Shown here: positions 12,340-21,685 of the stretch, piece by piece
How positions within the stretch are numbered: position 1 is the stretch's first letter
Layout of the letters: each line of letters begins with the position of its first letter
From: Phycicoccus sp. HDW14
GTDB taxonomy: Bacteria > Actinomycetota > Actinomycetes > Actinomycetales > Dermatophilaceae
Direction of reading: 5' to 3'
Length of the DNA: 64,000 nt
NCBI RefSeq assembly: GCF_011383005.1
Contig: NZ_CP049935.1
Span: 3,720,001-3,784,000, forward strand
Notes under the pieces: generated by a model
Database searches by the model: none
Told to the model about the DNA's origin: nothing
Seen by the model: only the letters and a program-made list of their open reading frames with translations
Made by a program: the position numbers and the translations under genes

Positions 12340-12379
12340 GTTCCGTCGGCCACCAAGGCCGCCGCCGGCTGATCCCGGC
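12340..12379 (+). repeat. Second copy of the lipoprotein gene's 3' end
   Basis: These 40 bases match 10351-10390 at 35 positions and, in one frame, encode the same ending: VPSATKA, two or three residues, stop, then ATCCCG. No coding sequence for the rest of a lipoprotein lies upstream. It looks like the remnant of a duplicated gene or a recombination scar. Confidence 0.6.
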
Positions 12380-12383
12380 CTCG

Positions 12384-12442
12384 CCGAGAGGAGGCAACAC
12401 GCAGGCGCCGCGGGCGCACCCTCTGCGTGTTGCCTCCTCTCG
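12384..12442. repeat. Palindrome family A, copy 1
   Basis: An almost perfect inverted repeat has 20-21 nt arms (core GAGAGGAGGCAACACGCAG) around an 18-nt loop (12405-12422). The same arms and the same loop length recur at 36602-36661. It follows the end of a + strand gene and precedes the next start. It could serve as a transcription terminator, but there is no T-run. Confidence 0.85.
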
Positions 12443-12503
12443 ATGGGCGCGGCGGCACCGCTCCCTGACCGGGCGTCAGTGGGCGCGGGCATACTGGTGG
12501 ATC

Positions 12504-13755
12504 GTGTCCGCCGACCCCGTGACGACCCCGTCCGCCACTGCCCGCATCCCCCGGGAGATCTGGGTCCTCATCGCGGCGGCGTTCGTCATCGCCCTGGGTT
12601 TCGGGCTCATCACGCCGGTCCTCCCGCAGTTCGCGCAGAGCTTCGGGGTCGGCGCGACGGCGAGCAGCATCGTCGTCAGCGCCTTCGCCTTCATGCGCCT
12701 GTGCTTCGCCCCGCGGGTGGCCGGCTCATCGCCCGCCTCGGCGAGCGGCCGATCTACCTCGCGGGCCTGGTCATCGTCGCGTTCTCCACGGGGGCCACGG
12801 CCTTCGCGGGGTCGTACTGGCAGCTGGTCGTCTTCCGGGGCTGGGCGGCATCGGCTCGGTGATGTTCACCGTGTCCGCGGTCGCGCTCATCGTGCGGCTC
12901 GCGCCGCCGTCCATCCGGGCCCGCGTCTCGTCGGCCTACGCCTCGGCCTTCCTCATCGGCGGGGTCGGCGGCCCCGTCGTCGGCGGCCTGCTCGGCGGGC
13001 TCAGCCTCCGGGTGCCGTTCATCGTGTACTCCGTGGCCCTGCTGCTCGCCGCCACGATCGTGTTCGTCTTTCTCAAGGACGCCTCGCTCCGCCCCAAGCC
13101 GGGCGACCCCGTCCTGCCCGTGATGACGGTGCGCGACGGCTGGCGCGACGGCGCCTACCGGGCGTCGATCGCCTCCGCCTTCGCCAACGGCTGGGCCAAC
13201 TTCGGGGTGCGCAACGCGATCCTCCCGCTCTTCGCGGCGGCCGTCATCGTCGACCAGAGCCTCGACCAGGCGACGCGCGAGACCCACCAGGCGCTCGTCG
13301 CCGGCACCGCCCTCGCGGTCTTCGCGGCCGGCAACGCCGTCGGCCTGACCTTCGCCGGTCGCACCTCGGACCGCATCGGGCGCAAGCCGTACATCCTGGG
13401 CGGCCTCGTGGTCTCCGGGCTCGCGACCGCGGCCACCGGGCTCGCCACGAACCTGCCCGGCCTGATCGCCTTCTCGGTCGTGGCGGGCATCGGTGCGGGA
13501 AGCCTCAACCCGGCCCTGCAGGCGTCACTGGCCGACGTGGTGGGTCGCGAGCGCAACGGGGGGCCGGCCCTCGCGGCGTTCCAGATGTCGAGCGACACCG
13601 GGGCGATCATCGGCCCGGTCCTCGCCGGCCTGCTCGTCGACCGGGGCAGCTTCGGGCTGGCGTTCGCGGCCACCGGCGTTATCACCCTGCTCGCCGCGAT
13701 CCCGTGGCTGCGGGCCCGCGAGACCCACCCCGTGCGCCACGCCGGGACCGCCTGA
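12504..13755 (+). CDS. MFS transporter, two frameshifts
   Basis: The reconstructed protein has about 417 residues and 12 probable spans, starting at GTG (MSADPVTTPSATARIP). N-terminal spans include WVLIAAAFVIALGFGLITPVLP; MFS signatures include GRLIARLGERP in loop 2-3 and GRTSDRIGRKP in loop 8-9. Two run contractions break it. Adding one C at 12709-12712 restores CFAPAGGRLIARLGE. Adding one G at 12837-12840 restores VVFRGLGGIGSVMFTVSA. Probably a proton-driven drug or metabolite exporter; the substrate cannot be told. A CATACT hexamer lies eight bases before the start. The gene converges on the − strand gene at 13869. Confidence 0.8.
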
Positions 13756-13769
13756 CCTCTCCCGCCGGG

Positions 13770-13812
13770 TCGAGGTGAAGACCGACCGGGATCTGGTCGG
13801 GTTGCACCTCGA
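13770..13812. repeat. Palindrome family C, copy 1
   Basis: The arms are TCGAGGTG plus an inner GACCGACC-like part; left 13770-13787 pairs with right 13795-13812 with three mismatches and a 7-nt loop. It lies between two convergent genes, where it could terminate both. Related copies are at 30574 and 55468. Confidence 0.75.
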
Positions 13813-13868
13813 ACCGAGCCCGGCAGCGGCCGGACGCGGAACCCGGGCGGCGGCCGGCGCTGCCTCAC

Positions 13869-14543
13869 CTAGCCGCTGGCCTCGGTCGCACGCGGGAGCG
13901 GAGGCAGTCGCACCCCGCGGCGCGTGAGCATCGTGCCCGCGAGTGTCCCCGCGACGCCCGCACCCAGGACGAGGGCGGCAGCGAGGAGCCACGGGGGACC
14001 CGACGCCGGGGCCCGGGACACCGTGTCCGCCGCCGCCGCCGCCGCCACCGTCGGCGGCGGGACGGCCGCCGGCCCCGATGTCGGCCCGCCCGAGCCGGCC
14101 GGGGACGTCCCGAGGACGCCCAGCCCGGTCAGGGTGGCGACGAGGTCGTCCGCACGAGCCGGCTGGGACCAGGTCGGCGTTCGCGCGAAGGGATCCTCGC
14201 CCGTGACGTCGACGAAGGTCTCCACCCAGACGTCCCCATCCACGACGTGCACCGTGTCGATGCGCCAGGGGCTGATGTCGTGGATCAGCCACACCAGCCG
14301 GACCGACACCTCCGAGGTGGCGACCTGTGCGGGCGGACTGGCGGTCCCCGCAGGCGCGCTCCCCTCGCCGAGGACCGACTGGAGCTCGGAGTAGGCGGGA
14401 CTGCCGGTGAGCGCGGCAGCCGACCGGCCGCTCCCGTAGTTGGTCACGAGGACCGACGTCGGACCTCCGGCGGCCGCGGACGGCACACCGAGGACGCACG
14501 AGCCCGCGACGAGGGTCAGGACGAGGACCAGGAACCTGCGCAT
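13869..14543 (-). CDS. Secreted or membrane-tethered protein, 224 aa
   Basis: ATG with a GGAGG ribosome site. A signal peptide (FLVLVLTLVAGSCVLGVPSAAA) is followed by an extracytoplasmic domain of about 110 residues (TNYGSGRSAAAL ... VSVRLVWLIHDISPWRIDTVHVV), a Pro/Ala linker, a C-terminal span (LLAAALVLGAGVAGTLAGTML) and a basic tail. No LPxTG-like motif precedes the span, so it is probably simply membrane-tethered. I do not recognise the domain. It lies just downstream of the second sigma/anti-sigma pair on the same strand and may belong to that unit or its regulon. Confidence 0.7.
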   Translation of the reverse strand: MRRFLVLVLTLVAGSCVLGVPSAAAGGPTSVLVTNYGSGRSAAALTGSPAYSELQSVLGEGSAPAGTASPPAQVATSEVSVRLVWLIHDISPWRIDTVHVVDGDVWVETFVDVTGEDPFARTPTWSQPARADDLVATLTGLGVLGTSPAGSGGPTSGPAAVPPPTVAAAAAADTVSRAPASGPPWLLAAALVLGAGVAGTLAGTMLTRRGVRLPPLPRATEASG

Positions 14544-14614
14544 GTCGTGCCTCCGTGGGGCTGTCGTGGTGCCGGTGATACACCGCCCACGCCCCGTCGG
14601 TTCACGGTCCGACC

Positions 14615-15405
14615 TCAGGGGACGGACTCCGCGACCGCCCTGGCCTCCTCGAGACTCTCCGGGCCCTCGAGGCGGTAGGTGAGCCCGTTCCCCGCCCCGT
14701 CACCACCGACCCAGACGAGGGTGGGACCGGCGACCCGTGGCGCGCTGGCCACCGTCGCCCCGCTGCGGTCGGTCCACTCGATGAGGTGCGGTGCCGCGAA
14801 CCACACGGCCTCCCTCCCGGACACGTCGGTCGGGGTCACCGCCTGCCACACGCTCTTGAGGTAGCCGAAGGACAGGCTCCCGTCGAACACGTCGAGCCGG
14901 GTCGAGCCGGCGCCGGTGCCCCACGTCAGCTCGACGACGCGCTCCTCCCGGGTCACCGCGATGGTCGTGGGCGGGCCCAGCGCACGAGGGGCGCGGATGT
15001 CGAAGCCCACCCGCCTCGAGGCCTCCTCCAGGGAGCGGACCACGGCACCGTCTGGTGTGGAGGGCAGGGTGGGGGACCCGACCGGTGGCGACGGGGCCTC
15101 TCGGACGACGACCCCGCCGATCCGGAAGAGGTCGAGCACGGCGGCACGGACGGGTGGCACGAGCACGAGAACCAGCATTGCCGCGACCACCGCGACGAGG
15201 GTGCGGCGCCGGGGTCGCGCAGCCGCGTGCGCCACAGCGGTGCCCGCTGCGGCGCGGCGGCCTCCTCCGCGATCCGACCCAGCACGCGATCGGCGAGGTC
15301 GGCAGCCGGTGGGTCGACCACGAGGGTCCGCCCGACGGCGACGAGCTCGGCCTCGAGGGGGTCGACCGGCTCGAGGGGGGGCGGTGTCTGGATCTGCTCA
15401 GGCAT
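14615..15405 (-). CDS. Probable anti-sigma factor, one frameshift
   Basis: The reconstructed protein has about 263 residues. A cytoplasmic N-terminus of about 65 residues has Pro/Leu/Glu-rich helices and no HxxxCxxC zinc motif. One span follows (TLVAVVAAMLVLVLVPPVRAA), then an extracytoplasmic domain beginning LDLFRIGGVVVRE, as in many sigma-associated membrane proteins. The frame breaks at the G run 15211-15214: one extra base joins RLRDP to RRRTLVAVV. The ATG at 15405 overlaps the 3' end of the sigma gene by eight bases, so translation is coupled. Role inferred from position and topology. Confidence 0.75.
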
Positions 15406-15970
15406 CGGGGAGCGCCTCTCGAAGTCGGGTCAGGCTCCGACGGAGCCGCGACTTGACGGTGCCGTTCGGGATCCCGAGGGTCGCCGCGGTCTCGGTCTCG
15501 GACAGCTCGAGCAGGTAGCGGCACGTCACGACCTCACGCAGCTCCTGCGGCAGCGCCCGGATCGCGCCGAGCAGCGCGGCGCGCCGTTCCTCGCCCACGG
15601 CCACCTCCGCCGGGTCCGAGCCGGTGGCGAGCCGGGCGTCGTCGCGCACGACACGTCGTTCGCGGTCGGACCGCCGGGACCGCCCACGGTGCAGGTTGCG
15701 GCTCTCGTGGACGACGATCCGCAGCAACCAGGGCCGGAACGAGGCGCCGTCGCGGAAGGACGAGAGGGCCCGGTAGGCCTTGACGAAGGCCTCCTGGACG
15801 ACGTCGTCAGCGTCCGAGCCGGCCCCGGAGAGCACCGCCAGCCGCCTCGCCATCGGGGCATGCCTCGTGACCAGCTCTGCGAAGGCGGCCGTCTCCCCGG
15901 CACGGACGCGAGCCAGCACCATCGCCTCGTCGGCCGTCTCGATCGGTCCTCCCTCGCCGCTCGTGTCCAT
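15398..15970 (-). CDS. ECF sigma factor (SigE/RpoE group)
   Basis: 190 residues. Region 2 is GSDADDVVQEAFVKAYRALSSF plus RPWLLRIVVHESRN. Region 4 is ALPQELREVVTCRYLLELSETETAATLG with helix IPNGTVKSRLRRSLTRLREAL. Starts at ATG after AGGAG. First gene of the sigma/anti-sigma unit reading leftward. It likely directs an envelope-stress or similar regulon; the signal is unknown. Its family differs from that of the sigma factor at 10483, as shown by the CRYLLELSETETA region. Confidence 0.9.
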   Translation of the reverse strand: MDTSGEGGPIETADEAMVLARVRAGETAAFAELVTRHAPMARRLAVLSGAGSDADDVVQEAFVKAYRALSSFRDGASFRPWLLRIVVHESRNLHRGRSRRSDRERRVVRDDARLATGSDPAEVAVGEERRAALLGAIRALPQELREVVTCRYLLELSETETAATLGIPNGTVKSRLRRSLTRLREALPDA

Positions 15971-16105
15971 CCATCATCGCTCCTACACCGCCGACGTCCG
16001 AGGGGTTCTCGTGCCGGGGCGCCCGGTCGCATCCGGCGGCTGCGGAACCCGGGCGGCGCCGGGGGCGTTGACCACGGGCCGCCCACGACGACCCGGAGGT
16101 CCGCC

Positions 16106-16779
16106 ATCACCGCTCCCACCGCCACCACGCCCTCCGCGACCACGCCCGCCCTCGAGGTCCTCGACGCCCAGGTCGAGACCCTCGCCCGCCTCGGCTACCC
16201 CGACCTCGCCGGGGAACCGGAGGCCGCCTTCCGCGCGCGCCTCGCCCCGCTGCGCGAGCTCGCGGCCGACCTCGGCGACCTGCCCGCCACCGCCGAGGGT
16301 CGCACCCCGCTCGTCCTCGTCGTGACCCGTGAGGTGGTCGACCCCGAGCGCACGGTGCCGCTCCTGCGCCTGGCCCCCGCGGCACCCGCCCGGGCATCCT
16401 CGACCGCAACCACGGCGAGGCCGGCCTGGCGCCGTACCGGCCGATCGAGCAGGTCGTCCTGCCGCGGCCCGATGCCTACCTGCTGCTCGACGTCGACCGC
16501 GGCGAGGAGTTCCGGGGCGTCCGCCCGGAGGAGGCGCTGCCCACGGTCCTCGGCCGCGGTCGCAGCCCCCTGACCATCGAGGAGGGCGTAGCGGTCGTCA
16601 CGCACACGCCTGAGCTGCTCGAGAAGAACCGCTGCTTCATGCTGTCGGGCTCGCGGCGCGGCGACCGGCGGGTGCCGGCGATGTGGATCAGCGAGCGCGC
16701 ACCGAAGCTCGGCTGGTGCTGGGACGGGAACCCGCACGACTGGCTCGGGGTCGCGTCGGCCGGCTCGCGACGCGGCTGA
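16106..16779 (+). CDS. DUF5701-like protein, one frameshift, no standard start codon
   Basis: The reconstructed protein has about 224 residues. LDAQVETLARLGYPDLAG at the N-terminus and CFMLSGSRRGDRRVPAMWISE ... PKLGWCWDGNPHDWLG near the C-terminus resemble the uncharacterised DUF5701 family (assigned from memory). One extra C in the run 16374-16378 joins RLAP to RGTRPGILDRNHGEAG. A GGAGGT at 16096 is followed five bases later by ATC, not ATG or GTG, and no usable start lies upstream in frame. ATC initiation or a base error are both possible. The 3' end overlaps the opposing membrane gene by 92 bp. Confidence 0.65.
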
Positions 16780-17593
16780 GGGCGTCGCCCGGCACGAGGA
16801 GGATGAGGGCCGCCGCGAGGCACAGCAGGGTCGAGCCGATGCCGACCGGCGAGGCCCACGTCCGCCCGGCGATGCCGGCGTCGGCCTGGAAGCCGCCGAC
16901 CACCTCGAGCACCGCGAGGTAGGCCGCCCCGGAGACGTTGACCGCCGCCGCGAGCACCGCGCCCCACGGCCGACGGCGCCACAGCAGCACACCCGCGACG
17001 ACGAAGACGGGGGCGAGCACGGCCATGTCGAGGGCGTAGACGAGGTGGACCGCCGACGGTGGCATCACGTCCTCCGGGAGGGCCCCGGTGAGGGCGAAGC
17101 GCAGCGACATCGAGCCCCAGCCAGCGAGCAGCGCCACCCCGACGAGGGTCGTGAACCCGGCAACGACCCGTGCCGCGCGGCCGCCGCGGACCCCGGAGGC
17201 CACGGCGCCGGCGTCGATGCTCGTGCCGAGGAGGGCCAGCGCCCACACCGACAGCGCGAGCGCCCCGACGTGGAGGAGGAAGACGCGGCTGAAGGCGGTG
17301 CCGAACGCGTAGTAGGCGAAGTTGTAGACGCCGTAGAAGACCAGCCCGAGCCAGACGGCCGTCGCGGCCGGTGAGGGGCGGCGCCGGCTCGCGACGAGCG
17401 CGACGGCCAGCGCCGGGGCCACGAGCACGAGCGTGACGAGGTCGTTCCCGCGCAGCGCCGCGACCGCCCAGGGCGCTTCGGGGTACAGGCCGTCGACGGC
17501 CAGCCCGAGGGCGGCCTGGACGAGCATGAGGGCGAGCACACCCCACGAGAGAACCGTCGCGGCGCGCAGCCGCGGACCGGCGACGAGCACCAT
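16688..17593 (-). CDS. Polytopic membrane protein, about 300 aa
   Basis: Seven or eight hydrophobic spans (for example VLSWGVLALMLVQAALGLAV, LVTLVLVAPALAVALVA, AVWLGLVFYGVYNFAYYAFG, PVFVVAGVLLW). The ATG at 17593 has GAGGAGGT upstream and is preferred over 17620. No motif gives a function. The last 30 or so residues (RPTRPRASRAGSRPSTSRASVRAR) are low complexity and read antisense to the conserved end of the DUF5701-like gene. The natural stop may therefore lie earlier, with a further frameshift hiding it. Confidence 0.65.
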   Translation of the reverse strand: MVLVAGPRLRAATVLSWGVLALMLVQAALGLAVDGLYPEAPWAVAALRGNDLVTLVLVAPALAVALVASRRRPSPAATAVWLGLVFYGVYNFAYYAFGTAFSRVFLLHVGALALSVWALALLGTSIDAGAVASGVRGGRAARVVAGFTTLVGVALLAGWGSMSLRFALTGALPEDVMPPSAVHLVYALDMAVLAPVFVVAGVLLWRRRPWGAVLAAAVNVSGAAYLAVLEVVGGFQADAGIAGRTWASPVGIGSTLLCLAAALILLVPGDALSRVASRPTRPRASRAGSRPSTSRASVRAR

Positions 17594-17725
17594 CGGGGAC
17601 CTCCTCGGGCGGGGCAGCACGACCCGCGGGTCCCTGCAGCCCGCGGGTGGCGTCCCCTGCAGTGCAACCGTAGGCGGCTCGAGCAGGGCTGCGGCCCAGG
17701 TGTTCCGGACCTCACACCTTCCGGG

Positions 17726-19191
17726 TCAGTCCCGCGTCGCCTCCACCTCGTGCACCTCGCGGGGCATGACGAGGGAGGCCAGCAGCATCGTCACCGACAC
17801 GGCCGCCGCGACGACGAACACGGCGCCGAGGGCCGGAGCGAGCACGCCCGCCGGCAGCGACTCGAGGTCGGACGGGGTGTGCCCGAGGCGCTGGCGGACG
17901 ACCGTGTTCGCGACCGCACCGAAGGCCGCGACCCCGACCGCGCTCCCCACCGACCGAGCGAAGATCGACGCGCTCGTCGCGACGCCCCGCTCGTGCCACG
18001 GCACGGACGACTGGGCCGCCACGAGCGACGGGCTGGCCACGTAGCCGAAGCCGAGCCCGAGGACGAGGCAGGCGCCGGCGAGCAGCCAGACCGAGCTGTG
18101 CGGGCCGACGAGGAGGAGCACGCCGGAGCCGGCGACGGCGAGCACCGAGCCGATGAGCATCGTGGTCCGGAACCCGAGCCGCAGGTACAGCCGCCCGGCG
18201 GTCGAGGCCGCGACGGGCCAGCCGATCGTCATGGCGGCCAGCGCGAACCCGGCCACGATCGCGCCGGTGCCGAGGACGCCCTGTGCGTAGAGCGGGACGT
18301 ACGACGTCAGCCCGAGGAGCATCACGCCGACGACGAGCGAGACGAGCATCGCCCCGCCGACCACCCGGTGGCCGAACACCCACAGCGGGAGGACCGGTTC
18401 GGGGCACGGCGCTCGACGACGACGAAGGCGGCCAGCAGCAGGGCCGAGGCGACGAACAGCGCGACGCTCACCGGGGAGCCCCAGGCCCAGAGCACACCGC
18501 CCTCGAGCAGCCCGACGAGCAGGGCGACCGTGCCGAGCAGCAGGAGCGTGATCCCCGCGTAGTCGATGCGGGGACGGGCGACGGCGGGCCGCGGTGCCTC
18601 GGAGAAGCGGCGCCAGAGCATCCAGGCGGCGGCGGCACCGAGCGGGAGGTTGACGAGGAAGATCCAGCGCCAGGTGAGGGCCTCGGAGAAGATGCCGCCG
18701 AGGGTCGGGCCGACGAGCGAGCTGACCGCCCACACCGAGGCGATGTACCCCTGGACGGTGGCCCGCTCGGCGACGCTGTAGATGTCGCCGACGATGGTCA
18801 TCCCGATCGGCTGGATGGCCCCGGCCCCGAGGCCCTGCACGGCCCGGAAGGCGATGAGCGAGCCCATCGACCACGCCAGCCCGCAGAGCAGCGAGCCGAC
18901 GACGAAGAGGCCGACTCCGACGAGCATCACGGTCTTGCGGCCGAACAGGTCGGCGACCTTGCCGTAGACCGGCACCGAGACCGCCTGGGCGAGGACGTAC
19001 ACCGAGAACAGCCAGGGGAACTGGGAGAGGCCGCCGAGGTCACGGACGACCGCGGGCACGGCGGTGGCGAGGATGGTCGCGTCGATGGCCACGAGGCCGG
19101 TCGCGAGCATCACGGCCAGCAGCACGGGGCCGCGCTCGCTGCGCAGCCCGACGTCGGCCCGAGGGACGCGGGCGGCGGTGGGGGTCGTCAC
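17726..19191 (-). CDS. MFS drug exporter, DHA2/EmrB-QacA type, one frameshift
   Basis: The reconstructed protein has about 488 residues and 14 probable spans. The N-terminal half has the DHA2 signatures GLVAIDATILATAVPAVVRDL, GKVADLFGRKTVMLVG and RAVQGLGAGAIQPIG. The C-terminal half runs from LPLWVFGHRVVGGAML to MPREVHEVEATRD. The join needs one extra base in the run 18401-18404 (+ strand GGGG), which restores ERRAPEPVLPLW. GTG start at 19191; no good ribosome site is visible. Probably a proton-coupled exporter of toxic compounds. Confidence 0.8.
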
Positions 19192-19240
19192 CGCAGGGCC
19201 AACCCCGCCGCCGGGCCGGGCATTCCGCGGGCGCGGCGGG

Positions 19241-20155
19241 CTACCAGCTCGTCTCGACGCACGAGCGGGTGCCGCGGGGCTCGACCTGCAGGGTCGCGTG
19301 GTCGATGCCGAACTCCTCGCGCAGCCGCGCGCCGGCCTCCTCGAGGACCCGACCGGGGTCGGCGCCGTCGGCGCACACGAGGTGGGCGGTGGCGACGTGC
19401 ATCCCCGAGGTGAGGGTCCAGAGGTGCAGGTCGTGGACGTCGACGACGTCGGAGACCTCCCGCAGCGCGGCCTCGGTGGTGTCCGGGTGGATGCCTGCCG
19501 GTGCGTGCTGGCCGAGGACCGCCACGACCTCGCGCCCGAGGAGCACGGCGCGGACGGCGACGAAGACCGCGATGGCCAGGGCGACGACGGTGTCCCACAG
19601 GGGGTTCCCCGTGGCGGCGATGAGGCCGGCGGCGGCCAGCACCCCGACCGACCCGACCGTGTCGGCGACCACCTCGAGGTAGGCACCCCGGACGTTGAGG
19701 CTGTCGGCCGCCCCGCCGCGCAGCAGCAGGAGCGAGACGAGGTTGACGACGAGCCCGAGCCCGCCGACGACGAGCATCACACCGGTGGCGACCTCGGGCC
19801 CGGACCCGGCCCGGCCCACCGCCTCGACGACGATGTAGACCGACACCCCGAGCATCAGCAGCACGGCCAGGCCCGACGCGAACACCTCCGCGCGGTAGGA
19901 GCCGAAGGTGCGCCGGCCGGTGGAGTCGGGGCGGGTGGCGATGCGCGTGGCGACGAGGGCGGCCCCGAGCGCGACGACGTCGGCGGCCATGTGCCCGGCG
20001 TCGCTGAGCAGGGCGAGCGAGCCGGCGAGCAGCCCGGCGACGAGCTCGACGACGAAGAACGCCCCGACGAGTACGAAGGCCACCCGCAGCCGCCAGCGGT
20101 GCTGCGCCCCGGCGTGCCCCGAGGGTGCGTGGGAGTGGCCGTGACCGGATCCCAT
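19241..20155 (-). CDS. Cation diffusion facilitator (CzcD/ZitB-like Zn/Co exporter)
   Basis: 304 residues. The N-terminus is His-rich (GHGHSHAPSGH). Six spans follow, with the TM2 metal site LSDAGHMAAD. The TM5 site reads YLEVVADTVGSVGV, with Glu where many members have His. A cytoplasmic C-terminal domain (DVVDVHDLHLWTLTSGMHVATAHLV) has the usual ferredoxin-like pattern. It should export divalent metal in exchange for protons. ATG with a GGAGG site. Divergent from the M20 peptidase gene, with a 67-bp gap. The Glu variant could alter metal choice. Confidence 0.9.
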   Translation of the reverse strand: MGSGHGHSHAPSGHAGAQHRWRLRVAFVLVGAFFVVELVAGLLAGSLALLSDAGHMAADVVALGAALVATRIATRPDSTGRRTFGSYRAEVFASGLAVLLMLGVSVYIVVEAVGRAGSGPEVATGVMLVVGGLGLVVNLVSLLLLRGGAADSLNVRGAYLEVVADTVGSVGVLAAAGLIAATGNPLWDTVVALAIAVFVAVRAVLLGREVVAVLGQHAPAGIHPDTTEAALREVSDVVDVHDLHLWTLTSGMHVATAHLVCADGADPGRVLEEAGARLREEFGIDHATLQVEPRGTRSCVETSW

Positions 20156-20210
20156 CGGCCTGCCCTCCTCCGCACGTGGGACGTCTCGTCGACGACGCTA
20201 CCCGCCGCAC

Positions 20211-20216
20211 TAGGGT
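20211..20216 (+). promoter_or_regulatory. -10 hexamer TAGGGT, leaderless-type
   Basis: Ends six bases before the GTG at 20223; no ribosome site lies between. Confidence 0.6.
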
Positions 20217-20222
20217 GCCGCC

Positions 20223-21491
20223 GTGACCGCCCCGCTGAGCGACGACGAGTGCCGGGTCCTCGACGCCCTCGACGACGACGAGCTCGTCGCGAGCCTCGTC
20301 GAGCTGGTCCGCGTCCCGAGCGTCACCGGGTCGGCGGCCGAGGGCGAGGTGCAGCACCTGCTGGCGCGCTGGTTCGAGGAGGCGGGGCTCGAGGTCGACC
20401 TGTGGTCGGAGGACCTCGAGGCCCTGCGTGCCGACCCCGGGTTCCCCGGCAGCGAGGCGCCCCGCACCGAGGCCTGGGGGCTCGTCGGCACCACGCCCGG
20501 CGCCGGGCCGCCGGCGCTGGTCCTCCAGGGCCACGTCGACGTCGTGCCGGTGGGCGACCCCGGGGCCTGGGCGCACGACCCCTTCGCGGCGGTCGTCCGG
20601 GACGGTCGGCTGCACGGGCGCGGGGCCTGCGACATGAAGGCGGGGGTGGCCGCCAACCTCGCGGTCGCCCGGGCGCTGCACCGGTCGGGGGTGCGGACGG
20701 CACGGCGGCTGGCGCTGCACTCGGTCGTCGGTGAGGAGGACGGCGGGCTCGGCGCCTTCGCCACCCTGCGCCGCGGCCACACGGGGGAGGCCGCGGTCGT
20801 CACCGAGCCGACGAGCGGCCGGCTGCTCGTGGCGAACGCCGGCGCGCTGACCTTCCGGCTCGAGGTCGGCGGCCTCGCGGCGCACGGCAGCACGCGGCTC
20901 GAGGGCGTCTCGGCGCTCGACACCTTCGCGGTCGTCCACGCGGCGCTGCGGCGGCTCGAGGCCTCCCGCAACGAGTCCGCCGACCCGCTCTTCGCGGGCA
21001 CCCGACTGCCGTACGCGATGTCGGTCGGGCGGGTGCAGGCCGGCGACTGGGCGAGCAGCGTGCCGGACCTGCTCGTCGCCGAGGGGCGCGTCGGGGTCGC
21101 CCTCGGCGAGGACCCGCAGGCCGCGCGCGACGCCTTCGAGCGATGCGTCGCACAGGCCGCCGCGACCGACCCGTGGCTGCGCGAGCACCCGCCCGTCGTC
21201 ACCTGGCCGGGCGGGGCCTTCGCATCCGGACGGCTGCGGGACGGGCACCCGCTGGCCGCCGAGGTGGCGGGGGCGGTCGAGGCGGTCGGTGGGCAGCGGC
21301 CGCGGGAGGCCGGCGCCCCCTACGGCTCGGACCTGCGCCTGTACGCGGCCGCCGGCATCCCCACGCTCCAGTACGGGCCGGGCGACGTCCGGCTCGCGCA
21401 CTCGCCGCGCGAGTCGGTGCCCCTCGACGAGGTCGTCGCCGTGGCCCGCGCCCTCACCGTCCTGACGGTCCGCCGCCTCACCGCCCCCTGA
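20223..21491 (+). CDS. M20 family metallopeptidase (ArgE/DapE type)
   Basis: 422 residues. The metal-binding set is visible: LQGHVDVVP (His, Asp), GRGACDMKAG (bridging Asp), GEEDGG (catalytic Glu then metal Glu), TEPTSG, and the late His in RLAHSPRESVP. A dimerisation (lid) domain at roughly 195-310 includes AAHGSTRLEGVSA. It should hydrolyse an N-acyl amino acid, dipeptide or similar amide in the cytoplasm. The substrate is not set by context, because neighbours are a metal exporter and a MetX-like hydrolase. The GTG start is supported by the adjacent -10 box. Confidence 0.88.
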   Translation: MTAPLSDDECRVLDALDDDELVASLVELVRVPSVTGSAAEGEVQHLLARWFEEAGLEVDLWSEDLEALRADPGFPGSEAPRTEAWGLVGTTPGAGPPALVLQGHVDVVPVGDPGAWAHDPFAAVVRDGRLHGRGACDMKAGVAANLAVARALHRSGVRTARRLALHSVVGEEDGGLGAFATLRRGHTGEAAVVTEPTSGRLLVANAGALTFRLEVGGLAAHGSTRLEGVSALDTFAVVHAALRRLEASRNESADPLFAGTRLPYAMSVGRVQAGDWASSVPDLLVAEGRVGVALGEDPQAARDAFERCVAQAAATDPWLREHPPVVTWPGGAFASGRLRDGHPLAAEVAGAVEAVGGQRPREAGAPYGSDLRLYAAAGIPTLQYGPGDVRLAHSPRESVPLDEVVAVARALTVLTVRRLTAP

Positions 21492-21551
21492 CCTGCCCCT
21501 GACCTGCCCCCGATCTGCCCCCGATCTGCCTCTGCCCACCCCCACCTCTCC

Positions 21552-21601
21552 CGAACGTGTGTGAAGAACGTCGGCATGCCGACGTTCTTCACACACGTTC
21601 G
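21552..21601. repeat. Palindrome family B, copy 1 (perfect, 50 bp)
   Basis: Two 25-nt arms (outer CGAACGTGTGTGAA, inner GAACGTCGGCA) meet with no spacer at 21576/21577. It lies 60 bp after the peptidase stop and 84 bp before the MetX-like start. Copy 2 follows that gene. Confidence 0.9.
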
Positions 21602-21685
21602 CGGGACGGAGGCGGGGGGTTCCGCACTCCGCATCCGCGGCCTAGCGTCGGGCGGGTCAGCAGCGTCGCGACGAGAGGACCCGCC

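Noticed and set aside
18283..19413. Asp/Arg/Gly-rich + strand frame over the DHA2 exporter
   Set aside because: Antisense to membrane spans, with no recognisable feature.
21557..21685. Upstream in-frame extension of the MetX-like protein
   Set aside because: It would be encoded by the palindrome and low-complexity sequence; homology-like sequence begins at the ATG at 21686.
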